Source: Cocos nucifera
Lineage: Eukaryota; Streptophyta; Magnoliopsida; Arecales; Arecaceae
Length of the DNA: 64,000 bases
Assembly (NCBI GenBank): GCA_006176705.1
Contig: QRFJ01006041.1
Coordinates: forward strand, 57,852-121,851
Direction of reading: 5' to 3'
Each line of letters starts with the position of its first letter. Position 1 is the stretch's first letter. This document shows, one piece after another, positions 11,754-22,755 of this stretch. The notes beneath the pieces were generated by a model. The model saw only the letters and a program-made list of their open reading frames with translations. It was not told where the DNA came from and made no database searches. The translations under genes were made by a program, and so were the position numbers.

Positions 11754-13075
11754 AGAACAAGAAATGGCAGGTGACCAAAAATGGCAGGTAGTGTCTTACA
11801 AATAAGACAACCTTTTCTGACTTGGACAACCTCCAGTCAGACCATATGAAGGCCTCTGTTTGAGCACAAACTCCTTTGGCTCAGACAGGACAACTTATTT
11901 ATGATAGCAAAAGAAGAACGTTAGGTTCAATCGAGTGCTAGCACGATTTCCTTGAACCTAATTGAATCTCATTCAGATCAATTGAACTAGATCAGTTCAA
12001 TTGATGATCACCAGATTCAAACCCTTGTTTGTGTGACCCAGTTAGGTTCAGTTCTGTATGGTAATGGGATATGTCATGATCTCTATCATCGACATCATCG
12101 AAACTCCTTTCGATGGATCAGAACTCTTCTGATTCGAACAGCTAGAATGATCGATCATCTAAATCATTCTAATTGCTCCCAAAATCCACCAGTGACACCT
12201 AGCAGTATATGGTGGCAACCCATCAGAGCTGAATGCGAACCTCTTGGTGCAGCTACCTGTGTGATTCAGTTCTTCTATCTTGAGCCCCGATCAGATTAGG
12301 GTTAAGGTGAACTCGTCAAACCCTAGTCTCTGTCATATGATGTAATCATTCGATTCGAGTCCAATGTGAAAATCTAAATAGAAACTCTTTCTATTATTTC
12401 ACTCTACCATGGCCATGGATTTCTGGACTTGATTCTCATGATCATCATAGGGCTGCTCCTCTACCACCGAGGTAGATAGATTCCATCTTGATGCAATCCA
12501 GTTCCTACAATGAACATGCTATAGCCAACATACACCTCAGGGTTCCATATGGCTAGGAGACCGAGTAATGGTGTAGTCAAACTATAACACCCTCAAGGTG
12601 AACTGCCGATGCATCTCAGGTCAAAGAACCAGACACACTACTGCAGCATCGAGTCAGTCATTGACGAGAAGGTAGACTCCCTAATGACTACTCGAGGTGG
12701 TCACGCTCAGTGCCCTCGTTCTCTAACGAGTACCTGTACTCTCGCTCCGGTGTCTCCACACCGTAGACTCAAGACTCATCTACTAAAGAGAAGCGATTGT
12801 ACACCAACCTTCCGGATCAATCACCATCCTCGTGATGATCCTATGGTCGGGAGCAATTTATGAGTTAATAATGATTATTCATGTCTTAAATTTTCAACTC
12901 TTGAAAATATGAATTATCATTACCATTAACTCAAAGGATGTATCACAGACACTAAATACACATATGTGATAGAAAATAACCCATTTATTGATTTTAGTCA
13001 AAATTATAATTTTGCCCCTAGAAGTGTATTACAAGTGTCAGCCAATTCTGGCTTCTAGGGCACATATATCTAACA

Positions 13076-13092
13076 ATCTCCCACTTGTCCTA
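13076..13092 (-). other. Polypurine tract of B1
   Basis: On the element strand it reads GGACAAGTGGGAGAT, directly before the 3' LTR. Confidence 0.85.
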
Positions 13093-13450
13093 AAGCCAAT
13101 TGGCTACAAGTCTAAGTCCCATCTTCTCAAGGTGGGCTTCGATCTTCTGCTGGCCCAACGGCTTTGTAAGTGGGTCTGCCACATTATCTGTGGAGTTGAC
13201 TCTCTTGACCTCGACGTAATCCTTTTCGAGGTAATCGCAAACTTCTTGGAATGGCAGCCTCTGATGCAGGATATATTCTGCTTCCATGGTGGAATCTGCT
13301 ATCATTTGCTTGGAACTCTTCCAGCTGACAGCTCCACCATTGCACACAAACAGAGTCTGCCAGATGTCGACTTTCGATCATCTATATCGGACATGAAATC
13401 CGAGTCTGTGTATCCCTGGACTTGGAGTTCTCCGTTACCAAAGACCAACA
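13093..13450 (-). pseudogene. B1 RNase H, internally deleted
   Basis: The minus strand reads MCNGGAVSWKSSKQ, STMEAEYI, and later VNSTDNVADPLTKPLGQQ and KMGLRLVANWL, so both ends of the Copia RNase H are present. Between them the block that contains the third catalytic Asp (LYCDN in B3) is missing; the sequence jumps into the segment before DYLEKDYVEVKR. The upstream part (GYTDSDFMSDIDDRKSTSG) lies in the RT reading frame. RNase H would remove the RNA template; this copy cannot. Confidence 0.85.
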
Positions 13451-14742
13451 TCATATCCTTAGTTCTTCTCAAGTACTTAAGGATACATTTCACAGAAGTC
13501 CAGTGTTCTTCACCTGGATTTGACTGATATCTGCTTGTGACACTCACAGCATGGGCTATATCAGGTCGTGTACATAGCATGGCATACATGAGGCTCCCTA
13601 TTGCAGAAGCATAAGGGATCTTGCTCATGCGTTCTATTTCCTCAGGTGTGCTAGGGCACATCTTCTTGGAAAGATGAATACCATGTCTGAAGGGTATTAA
13701 TCCCCTCTTAGAGTTTTCCATACTAAACCTCTTTAGTACTTTCTCTATGTACATCTTCTGTGAAAGTCCTAGCATCCTATTCGGTCTATCCCTATAGACC
13801 TTAATTCCTAGAATAAAGGATGCTTCACCTAGGTCTTTCATGGAGAATTCCTTGGACAACCACATCTTGACTGATGTCAACATGGGAATATCATTCCCAA
13901 TAAGGAGGATGTCATCCACGTACAATACGAGGAAGACAACAGCGCTCCCACTGACCCTTTTGAAAACACATGGTTCCTCTTCATTTTTGATGAAACCAAA
14001 CTTTTTGATCACATCATTGAAACGAGTGTTCCAGCTCCGAGATGCTTGCTTAAGTCCATATATGGACCTTTGCAGCTTGCAAACCTTGTGATCAGTATCA
14101 CTGGATGTGAAACCTAGCGGCTGTTCCATATAGATATCTTCCTCAAGATATCCATTTAGGAATGCCGTTTTCACGTCCATTTGCCATATTTCATAATCGA
14201 AATAGGCTGCAACAGCAAGCAATGTGCGGATGGATTTTAGCATAGCTACTGGGGAAAAGGTATCCTGATAGTCAATGCCTTCGCGTTGACTATAACCTTT
14301 TGCCACCTAGTCTAGCCTTGAATGTCTCCACATTCCCATCTGCACCAATCTTTCTCTTGAAGATCCATTTACACCCAATAGGTACTATACCTTCTGGTGG
14401 ATCTACCAAGGTCCAGACTTGGTTTGAGTGCATCGAGTCAATTTCTGACTGCATTGCCTCTAGCCATTTCTCGGAGTCGATATCTGATATCGCCTCGTTG
14501 TAGGTTTTGGGATCATCACCATGAGCACCATTACCTATGAGGAACATTTCCTCTACATCCTCTGAAATAATACCTAAGTATCTTTCAGGGGGATGGGAAA
14601 CTCTTTCCGATCTACGAGGTGGAGGAGGTAGTGTTCTTATTGGCTCAACCTGATTTGGTTCCACTTGGTCCTTAGCTCGTTCTGCTTGTGAGACTTTCTC
14701 ATCAAGCTTGATCTGCTTTCCAATGCCGCTATCTTGAATAAA
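13451..14742 (-). pseudogene. B1 reverse transcriptase (one frameshift)
   Basis: The ORF from 14306 to 13302 carries FSPVAMLKSIRTLLAVAAYF, MDVKTAFLNGYLEEDIYMEQ, CKLQRSIYGLKQASRSWN, YVDD at 13911-13922, LSQKMYIEKVLKRFSMENS and YASAIGSLMYAM. The N-terminal part (SNQVWTLVDPPEGIVPIGCK and the preceding linker with a Pro/Arg-rich stretch) is in the ORF at 14664-14290. The two parts are separated by one extra base near 14309 relative to B2. A TAG at 14743-14745 separates this part from integrase. Confidence 0.92.
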
Positions 14743-15550
14743 CTATTTTTCAAGAAAGATGGCATGTCGACTCACAATCACATTGTGGTCTTCTGGAATG
14801 TAGAAATAGTATCCTAATGACTCTTTAGGATATCCTATGAATCGAGCTCTGAAGGACCTAAACTCTAACTTGTCCGCTTGTTGTCTTTTGACATGAGCCG
14901 GACAACCCCAAATTCTGAGATGACTCAGACTTGGTTTCTTACCGTGCCATATCTCATACGGTGTGGTAGGAACGGTTTTAGAGGGAACCCTATTCAGTAA
15001 ATAGATTGAAGTTAACAATGAGTGTCCCCAAAAGAAATCAGGGAGGTCTGTGAAGCTCATCATGGATCGAACCATATCCTAATAGAGTCCGATTTCTCCG
15101 TTCTGAAACCCCGTTGAGTTGAGGTGTTCCTGGTGGAGTCCATTGAGAGACTATGCCATTTTCCTTGAGATAGTCTAGGAATTCCCGGCTAAGGTATTCA
15201 CCTCCTCGATCTGATCGAAGAACCTTAATGGGTTTTTCAGTTTGTTTTTCTACTTCATGTCTGAATTCTTTGAACTTTTCAAAAGGCTTCAGACTTGTGT
15301 CTCATAAGATACACATACCCATACCTAGACAGATCATCGGTAAAGGTAATGAAGTAGACAAAATTGCCTCTAGCCGGCACATCAAATGGGCCGCACACAT
15401 CAGTATGTACTAGGGCAAGGAGATCTGTGGCCCTCTCCCCATGTCCAACAAAAGGGAGTTTAGTCATTTTGCCTTGAAGACAAGGATTCACAAGTTGGAT
15501 ATGACTCGAAAGTCAATGGACTCAATAATTTTTCTCCAAGATCCTATCTT
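14743..15550 (-). pseudogene. B1 integrase, N-terminal zinc region rearranged
   Basis: Readable pieces are KMTKLPFVGHGERATDLLAL, VHTDVCGPFDVPARGNF, the SDRGGEY block, GVSERRN near 15095-15115 and the C-terminal YEIWHGKKPSLSHLRIWGC to HAIFLEK. The HHCC region before LQGKMTK is missing: about 80-100 bp present in B2 (58900-59060) is replaced by a short scrambled stretch at 15530-15600. An additional frameshift lies between 15080 and 15280. Integrase would insert cDNA into the genome; this copy is inactive. Confidence 0.87.
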
Positions 15551-15960
15551 CTGCATTTTTCATAGATATCCAATTTGTTTGGATCCTATCTTCTGACCTA
15601 TAAGGAAACCATTTGCAATTTTATTTCTTTCATAAAGAATGTTACAATGGTCCTTAAAGAAGGTGATCACATAACCTTCTTGTGCTAAGCATGAAACAGA
15701 AATCAAATTCCTGCTAGCTGCAGGCACATAATAACAGTCTTTTAAAACTAAGTCTAAACCAGATGGTAATCGAAGAGGGTATGTTCCCACGGCTACTGCA
15801 GCAACTCTTGTTGCGTAGGATCATGTCTCCATCCCTCAGCCTCCTGCTATCCTCAAGACCCTGCATAGAAGTGCACAGATGAGCACTAGAACCAGAGTCA
15901 AGCACCCAACTGGATGCAGAAGAAACCGTAAGGTTAGACTCAATAACGAGCATACCTCCA
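15551..15960 (-). pseudogene. B1 protease region
   Basis: The active site WVLDSGSSAH is intact (Asp codon 15898-15900), followed by LCTSMQGLEDSRRLRDGDM. A deletion near 15810 removes a few codons relative to B2, and the frame shifts in the region reading GTYPLRLPSGLDLVLKDCYY. The domain would process the polyprotein. Confidence 0.85.
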
Positions 15961-16797
15961 GAAGGACCTTCCTTCTTGTTCTTCAGGGTGGCCAGGTAAG
16001 TAGGGCAGTTCCGCTTCCAATGGCCGTCGCTGTTGCAATGGAAACACTTTCCTTTGACATCGGCCTTCTTCTTCGGTTCTGCCTTCTTCTTCTTTGATCC
16101 TTCCACCTTTTGCTTTTTCACAGACTTCTTTTTCTTTCCATAAGACTTTCTTTTGGAAGAAGTCCGTTCCATAGCAAGAACTGAGCCTTTAGAACCTTTC
16201 ATAGAAAGCTCAGCGGTAACCAGCATATTCATTAACTCGGCCAAGGAATTTCTGAAGTTTATGCATGTGGTAATTCATGATGAATTGCCCATATGCATCA
16301 GTCAAGGATTGCAGAATAATATCGTTCTGCAGGTCCAAGTCCTAACTTCACACCGAGCTTCTCAAGCTCTTCCATGTCCTTGATCATTGTCAGACAGTGA
16401 TCTTGGACTGACTGCCCATCACGCATCTTAGCCTTAAAAAGTCATTTTCGTGACTTGATATTTGGCTGCGCGACTCTGTTCACCAAACATCTCCTGCAGG
16501 TGAGCCAACATTTGGCGAGCAGTCCCGATATCCTCATGTTGGCGCTGGAGCTCATCAGACATCGAGCCCAACATGTAATATCTGGCCTTATTATCTTCGT
16601 CATCTATCCATTTTTCCAGAGACGCTCTCTGTTCAACAGATGGACGGGCTGGTAAGGTGGGAGGGTCCTGGTCCAAAACATGGTGTTAACTTCTCGGAAC
16701 CCAAAATAATTTTGTAGTTCCTGAGCCAATCTTTATAATTGGGTCCAGTCAGTCTATGTGTGTCCAGGATACGTGCCAATGGGTTGGACGCAGACAT
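15961..16797 (-). pseudogene. B1 gag (two frameshifts)
   Basis: The start is ATG at 16797-16795 (MSASNPLARILDTHRLTGPN), four bases after a splice-acceptor-like CTCTCTACAG; an upstream TTG in frame is not needed. A one- to two-base change after SEKLT shifts the frame. The middle (LPARPSVEQRASLEKWI, ARYYMLGSMSDELQRQHED) is in another frame, ending at the site where B2 and B3 carry TGA (here with one extra A). The knuckle is intact at 16005-16046 (C-F-H-C, then H and final C), preceded by a lysine-rich stretch. Confidence 0.9.
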
Positions 16798-16801
16798 TTT
16801 C

Positions 16802-17591
16802 CTGTAGAGAGTCAAAGATTCTAGTTAGATACTGTAATTTTGACTTGACCAATTTGTTTAGGGATTTTATTTTTAAACAAATTAGCTCCCACTATTTTCT
16901 CGGATCCCTACACTCCCTCTGTAGAGATGCGAAAATCTCCACGATTAATGATTTCTAGTGGGTGGTGCGGTCTCACCAACTGACTCATCACCTCACCTAA
17001 CAGTTATTGGTGATGGGTTAGCCAATGAGTGAACAACTCTTGTTCAATGATTCTCTAATCATGGTGCACCCAAACTTGGTCTCTAATTCATGAATCTCAC
17101 CGTATCCGGAATATTGATCCACTCCTTAGTTAAGTCAGACCCACCATTTGCATAGACTGGGTTCCTAATTGAGTCTCTCACCGTATCCGAAATATTGAGC
17201 CCAACTCATCCTCCAGCCCATAGCATCCAATGCCTAATAGACATGGTTGCATCTTCCCGGTGCAACTGAGCCACTGTATCCAGCCGAGAACAATCAACCC
17301 CGGGAAGGGCCCGCACATCTACAATGGTGGAAGACCTCAGACTTAATCTTTTCTTAGGGAGAATTGATTCAGGTCTCATTAAACTAGACTTGGCTTAGTC
17401 ATAACAATTATGACTAACCTAGTGGCATGGGTTAGCTCGGATTATTGACCACCTCAGATCAGAACTGTGTCAACAGATATGGCCAGGTAAGTGAGACCGG
17501 TGGAAGGAATATGCCATTAACTCGTACAAGAACGCATTCAGGTCGAGTAGCTTCCAATTAAAAACCAGTCGGTCGTCTGTGCCAAACTTAC
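16802..17591 (-). other. Putative leader intron of B1 (790 bp)
   Basis: The minus-strand donor is GTGTCTAAG/GTAAGTTTGG. The branch-like CTAAC lies about 28 bases before the acceptor CTTTGACTCTCTACAG, which is followed by GAAA and the gag ATG. It is equivalent to the introns proposed for A, B2, B3, D and E. Confidence 0.52.
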
Positions 17592-18119
17592 CTTAGACAC
17601 CAAATTGTTGAGTCAGAACCAATTGGGTTAGCCTACAATCCAGACTCTAACCTCTGAGCCTAATTAGGTCTTGCTTGATCGTGACTCGATCTTGACCCAG
17701 ACTTAATCCTATTAGGCTGGTCAATTTAAGCATTGTTGATCCCATCTAACCAACTCTTGATTCGGTTTGATCAACCGCTTAGACCTAATTGAGCTACCCA
17801 AGCCCGAACCCAGTATTATGAATATGTCTTAGATCTGAAATTCTCAATTTTAGACCTAATTAATATTCCATAAACTTAATTCTTAATTAAGTTAGGGTTC
17901 ATAAACAAAATATGCACAATAAATCCTAGGGTTTCAGGATCTAGGGTTTTGCAGAAAGTAAGTTTTGGGTTTCTGATTAAGGACGAACACGCAGCACCCC
18001 TACACATCATAAGAACACCCCATCGAATGGGAAGAGAGGGCCTTTAAACCCTTCTTCGTTCTTATGACCGGACGGCCAAGAGGAACGCCTTAATCAGGAA
18101 CATTCAATACTACAAAACA

Positions 18120-18659
18120 ATATCAGATCTATATCATATATCTCATATATAAATTTAGATCTAATCATGGCATATTTTGCATACATCTCATGTATCATAA
18201 TCATGCATGTTTTCAGATCTAAATTATCTCATAATAATCTAAAAAATTAGATTTAAATTGATCTAATCAAAATAAATTCTAATCTAGACAATTATGTAGA
18301 ACTATTCTACAACTAGTCTAGACATGCATCAATCATATCTCATATGATATTCAAAAATTAAATAATTTTTATTTGCTATTTTTTAGATGTTATTATAACA
18401 CTTATAATATCAAAAAATAGTAAATAAAAAGATCTAAAATATGATTTAATCAGATTAAATCAAAGAACATGCAAAGACTATTCTATAGAACTATTCTATT
18501 CTAGAACTAGTCATGCATATCTTCTAATCTTAGATCCAAATCATTTAATTTTAATTTTTTCTGATTTCAGATCTGATCACATCTCATGTGACATCTAAAA
18601 TCACTTATTTTTTAATTAAAATAAATTTAAAATCAGATCTAAACAATTTTAGAACCATG
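18120..18659 (-). repeat. Tandem degenerate leader repeats next to the PBS (B1)
   Basis: Recurring blocks of AGATCT, CATGCAT and CTAGACTAGT-like sequence at roughly 160-185 bp spacing follow the PBS in element orientation. Similar arrays occur in D, E and B4. Confidence 0.6.
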
Positions 18660-18671
18660 GCTCTGATACCA
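18660..18671 (-). other. Primer-binding site of B1
   Basis: GCTCTGATACCA on the plus strand, i.e. TGGTATCAGAGC on the element strand, two bases from the 5' LTR. Confidence 0.94.
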
Positions 18672-18673
18672 GT

Positions 18674-20964
18674 TGAAGGGAAATCCTGATTTCCCGGTCC
18701 AGGTTCGTTCAGATCTGATCAGATCAAGAGATATATTTCAAAAATTTTTCTCTTGATCTAATCAGATCTTGATATATTTTCAGATCTGATTCTTATTATT
18801 TTAATAAAATAAAATAAAATAAGATAAATTAAATCAAATTTAATTTACCTGATTTGGGTAATCCTATTACCCTGTTGATGATCCTGTTTGCAGCGGAAGG
18901 TTCTGGATCTTAGCCACGCAAGCGCCTGGCCTCTACCGGTATCCACTCGGGTTGGATCTGGAGATCCTCTTCTTCTCTATCACACCTCCAAAAATTAGAT
19001 CTGGATCTGATCTGGAGGATCTTCAAAACTCCTTTTGAAGATCAGCAGTCGTCCTTTTGCAGCAGCGCAGCCTTCTTGCTTTTGATCGCCTTTCTTTGAT
19101 CTGAATCGCACCAACCAAGGTCCAAAACTCCTTTTGGACGTGGAGAGCAAGGGGAGAAGGTGGTTTGGCATGGAGAAGGAGGGGAGAGGCAGCCTTGGGG
19201 CATGGGAAATCTCTTTTCTCAATCTTTATAATTGAGTTGGGCGCAGGGTCTTATTTATAGACTAAGCTTGTGATCCAACTCCTCTTCCTTCCCAACCAAT
19301 CACAACCCTTTGTGAAATCAGATCTAAATCTGATTGGTGGGAATAGAGACCCCTGGATTCCTCCTTAGAGGGTGCCTAAGACCAGTCAAAGTTGGATTCT
19401 TAGTAGAACTCTAATTGGAATCCAAAAAGGAGGATGGAGTCCTTGTCCAACAAGGACTCCTAGGCGCCTCCAACTTGGGCACACGCCTAGGGCCTTGGCG
19501 TGCGCCCTTCTCCTTGCCAGGTTCTGGCAGGGGGACAGGCCCCCACCAGCTCTCCAATAGGTGCATGACATGTGGTCAAAAGTCAAAGTGTCAATGGTCA
19601 ACGTTTGACCAGTCAAAGGTAGACTTTTGACCAAAGTCAAAGAACAAGAAATGGCAGGTGACCAAAAATGGCAGGTAATGTCTTACAAATAAGACAACCT
19701 TTTCTGACTTGGACAACCTCCAGTCAGACCATATGAAGGCCTCTGATTGAGCACAAACTCCTTTGGCTCAGTCAGGACAACTTATTTATGATAGTAAAAG
19801 AAGAACGTTAGGTTCAATCGAGTGCTAGCACGATTTCCTTGAACCTAATTGAATCTCATTCAGATCAATTGAACTAGATCAGTTCAATTGATGATCACCA
19901 GATTCAAACCCTTGTTTGTGTGACCCAGTTAGGTTCAGTTCTGTATGGTAATGGGATATGTCATGATCTCTATCATCGACATCATCGAAACTCCTTTCGA
20001 TGGATCAGAACTCTTCTGATTCGAACAGCTAGAATGATCGATCATCTAAATCATTCTAATTGCTCCCAAAATCCACCAGTGACACCTAGCAGTATATGGT
20101 GGCAACCCATCAGAGCTGAATGCGAACCTCTTGGTGCAGCTACCTGTGTGATTAAGTTCTTCTATCTTGAGCCCCGATCAGATTAGGGTTAAGGTGAACT
20201 CGTCAAACCCTAGTCTCTGTCATATGATGTAATCATTCGATTCGAGTCCAATGTGAAAATCTAAATAGAAACTCTTTCTATTATTTCACTCTACCATGGC
20301 CATGGGATTTCTGGACTTGATTCTCATGATCATCATAGGGCTGCTCCTCTACCACCGAGGTAGATAGATTCCATCTTGATGCAATCCAGTTCCTACAATG
20401 AACATGCTATAGCCAACATACACCTCAGGGTTCCATATGGCTAGGAGACCGAGTAATGGTGTAGTCAAACTATAACACCCTCAAGGTGAACTGCCGATGC
20501 ACATCTCAGGTCAAAGAACCAGACACACTACTGCAGCATCGAGTCAGTCATTGACGAGAAGGTAGACTCCCTATGACTACTCGAGGTGGTCACGCTCAGT
20601 GCCCTCGTTCTCTAACGAGTACCTATACTCTCGCTCCGGTGTCTCCACATCGTAGACTCAAGACTCATCTATTAAAGAGAAGCGATTGTACACCAACCTT
20701 CTGAATCAATCACCATCCTCATGATGATCCTATGGTCGGGAGCAATTTATGAGTTAATAATGATTATTCATGTCTTAAATTTTCAACTCTTAAAAATATG
20801 AATTATCATTGCCATTAACTCAAAGGATGTATCACAGACACTAAATACATATATATGATAGAAAATAACCCATTTATTGATTTTAGTCAAAATTATAATT
20901 TTGCCCCTAGAAGTGTATTACAAGTGTCAGCCAATTCTGGCTTCTAGGGCACATATATCTAACA
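18674..20964 (-). repeat. 5' LTR of B1 (2291 bp)
   Basis: It is colinear with 10798-13075. Differences are concentrated in the part adjacent to the internal region and in scattered single bases. Its hairpin lies at 19436-19460 and its TATA box at 19252-19260 (TATTTATAG on plus). Confidence 0.94.
19574..19640 (-). promoter_or_regulatory. W-box cluster in the B1 5' LTR
   Basis: Same arrangement of eight TTGAC cores as at 11687-11753. In element orientation it lies about 0.3 kb upstream of the TATA box at 19252-19260, so it is positioned to drive the genomic transcript. Confidence 0.6.
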
Positions 20965-20969
20965 CAATC
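20965..20969 (+). repeat. Target-site duplication of B1, right copy
   Basis: CAATC, identical to 10793-10797. Confidence 0.93.
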
Positions 20970-21893
20970 CTATCCATGCGCCATATTTTTATGCACCTAC
21001 ATTTCTTCATGAGAAAAAGGTTCTCGTGCTTCTTTTTTCATGCAAATGTGGGCATGCTCCTGGCTTTCTCATGTCCCTAGTGGATAGGATCAAGTGGTTT
21101 AGAGTTTAAATTCAAAATGTGTTTGAATTTGAACTAACAAACCCAATCTCATCTCTCCATGCAGTGCCTACACAGATTGGCGCAAGTTTAAATTGGTTTC
21201 TCCTTGGGACGTGCAATATATTCAAAAGAGAGAAATCTTTCATGAGGCCCCCTTCTACATTAGGAAATTGGGTTTCAAAATTCCAAAAAAAAAATATAGA
21301 GAGAGCTTGTGTAGGGTTTTAGGTGTGTGCATACACTAGGATTTTTGTCTAGGGTTCGGGAAGAGTTTGAGTGAGCTACGAGTGTCGTGAGCCCCCCAAA
21401 TTTTTGAAAGAACCTCCTCTACCTCTCTACTATGTTATTGGTGATCCAGATTATCCAAAGAGTCCATAGATGAAGATCAAAGTAGTTTAGTCGACAACAG
21501 CCATTGAAGCTTCCAGACATCGAGCTAGCACTCGAGATATGCCGATCAGGACTAGGAGCCTCGTGTGGATGATCCACGGAGGCCGGACATAATATGTGGC
21601 AACATCATGATGACTGCACCTCCATGATGATGATTGAATTATGGTGATTGACTACCTACGCAAGGTATCATAATCTAAACACGTAACTATAGTAGTAAAT
21701 AGTTACTACTATTGTTATTGTTTTGTTTTTGAATTCAAAGCATGTATATCATATTTAGATCCTACGTGTAGAATTTTTTGATATGATCAGTAGCTAATAA
21801 TATATTAGATTAATTATATTTTTTATTTCATTTAATATATTTTTTAAAAAAAATTTGAAAATAGGGCTAGAAACCCTACACTGGAAATCTTCA
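20970..21893 (+). repeat. 3' LTR of Copia A, right part
   Basis: It continues the A LTR from CTATCCATGCGCCATATTTT (compare about 2533 in the 5' LTR) to the end CTGGAAATCTTCA. Confidence 0.92.
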
Positions 21894-22755
21894 CTAACCT
21901 CCCCTTATTGATGTCCCCTAGTGATGGTGTTGATGATCCCAAGCGGGGGTTGATCTCCTTGTGGCTCATCCCTCCGAGATGGTTCTGGTTACGGTAGGAC
22001 TCTTGGTCGATCTTTCCTCCTTTCTGACCAACGTCGGAGAAATCGGTCTAGTCGGCCTCTTCTTATAAGCTCCTCGATCTCATCTTGGAGCTGAATGTAT
22101 TCTTTAGTATCATAATCGTGGTCACGATGGTAGAAGTAGTACTTGTTGGGGTGCACTTTGCTAAGTGAGTTTGCATTTTCTTCGACCTTAACAGCTGCTC
22201 CATGGTTTCCATTAGCACTTGAATCTTCAAAACATTTAGTGGGGAGTAGTTGTAGAACCTTATGGGAGGAGAGTTTTCCTGGACCCTTCAGTCGGGGCTT
22301 CTCAAACAATGAGCTTGAGGTAGGATTCAGGCTCGTCTATGCTCAAGAAGGATTCTAGAGTGCGGCCGAGCTTCACTCGACTTCTTAATAGTTGCAGGCT
22401 TGCTAGATTTGCCCGTCTACCACTCTCCTATAGCTTCATCATCTTTTAATTTGAAGGCCTCCTCTGCTCGAGCATAGCCTTCAGCCTGAGCCAGCATATC
22501 AGCATAGTCTTGGGGGTACTTCTTCTCTAAAAAAAAGAGAAGATTATTCTTCTAGAGGCCACCCTTCAGTGTGGCCATTGCAATAGACTAGTCTAAATTT
22601 TGAACCTTCAAAGCAACAGTATTAAAGTGGCTAATATAAGCTCAAATGAACTCTCCTTCCTTCTACTTGATGTTGATGAGGAAGTCTAAACCTCATCTCT
22701 AGCATCGATTGCTGATGAAATGTGCCAAAAACTAATAGCTCAATTGATCAACTAA
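21894..22755 (-). pseudogene. Tat-type Ty3/gypsy gag (broken), right half of the host element
   Basis: The minus strand from 22755 down reads the Gag core of Tat elements: FLAHFIS, DFLINIK, ISHFNTVALKVQNLD, IAMATLKGGL, EKKYPQDYADMLAQAEGYAR, then the nucleic-acid-binding part YYFYHRDHDYDTKEYIQLQD and EELIRRGRLDRF. The knuckle Cys residues are replaced by Tyr. Several stops interrupt it (about 22340, 22430 and 22700). The open part is 22309-21989. It joins the protease piece at 1-828 across element A, and it ends at a breakpoint with B3. Confidence 0.85.

Larger units (their letters stand above)
10798..13075 (-). repeat. 3' LTR of B1 (2278 bp)
   Basis: On the plus strand it runs from TGAAGGGAAATCC to CACATATATCTAACA. 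In element orientation it therefore begins TGTTAGATATATGTG and ends TTTCCCTTCA. It contains the hairpin (11553-11577), the W-box cluster (11687-11753) and the TATA box (11374-11382). Confidence 0.94.
16798..18659 (-). other. B1 untranslated leader
   Basis: 1.86 kb between the PBS and gag has no credible ORF. It contains tandem degenerate repeats next to the PBS (about 18120-18650), a splice donor (cut between 17592 and 17591) and the conserved block 17470-17615. Confidence 0.8.
10798..20964 (-). mobile_element. Copia element B1, complete with both LTRs and TSD
   Basis: Minus-strand Copia element: 3' LTR 10798-13075, internal region 13076-18673, 5' LTR 18674-20964, flanked by CAATC on both sides. 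The LTRs are near-identical over long stretches, so the insertion is recent compared with A. Coding lesions are few but decisive: single-base frameshifts in gag and RT, a rearranged integrase N-terminus, a deletion in RNase H, and the family-wide TAG at 14743-14745. Confidence 0.95.
829..21893 (+). mobile_element. Copia element A, full length, interrupted by element B1
   Basis: A complete but decayed Copia element: 5' LTR 829-3451, PBS 3453, leader, gag, protease, integrase, RT, RNase H, polypurine tract to 9122, and 3' LTR 9123-10797 continued at 20970-21893. The 3' LTR is split by B1. In a sampled 120-bp stretch at the LTR start the two LTRs differ at about one site in ten, so A is old compared with B1. 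The flanks (TTGGC at 824-828, CTAAC at 21894-21898) show no target-site duplication, so the duplication has decayed or the ends were rearranged. Coding regions carry many stops and frameshifts. Confidence 0.9.

Noticed and set aside
12988..13527. 179-codon plus-strand ORF
   Set aside because: It is the antisense of the B1 LTR end and RNase H/RT coding region, a shadow of real coding sequence.
824..21898. Target-site duplication for element A
   Set aside because: TTGGC on the left and CTAAC on the right do not match; no duplication can be claimed.
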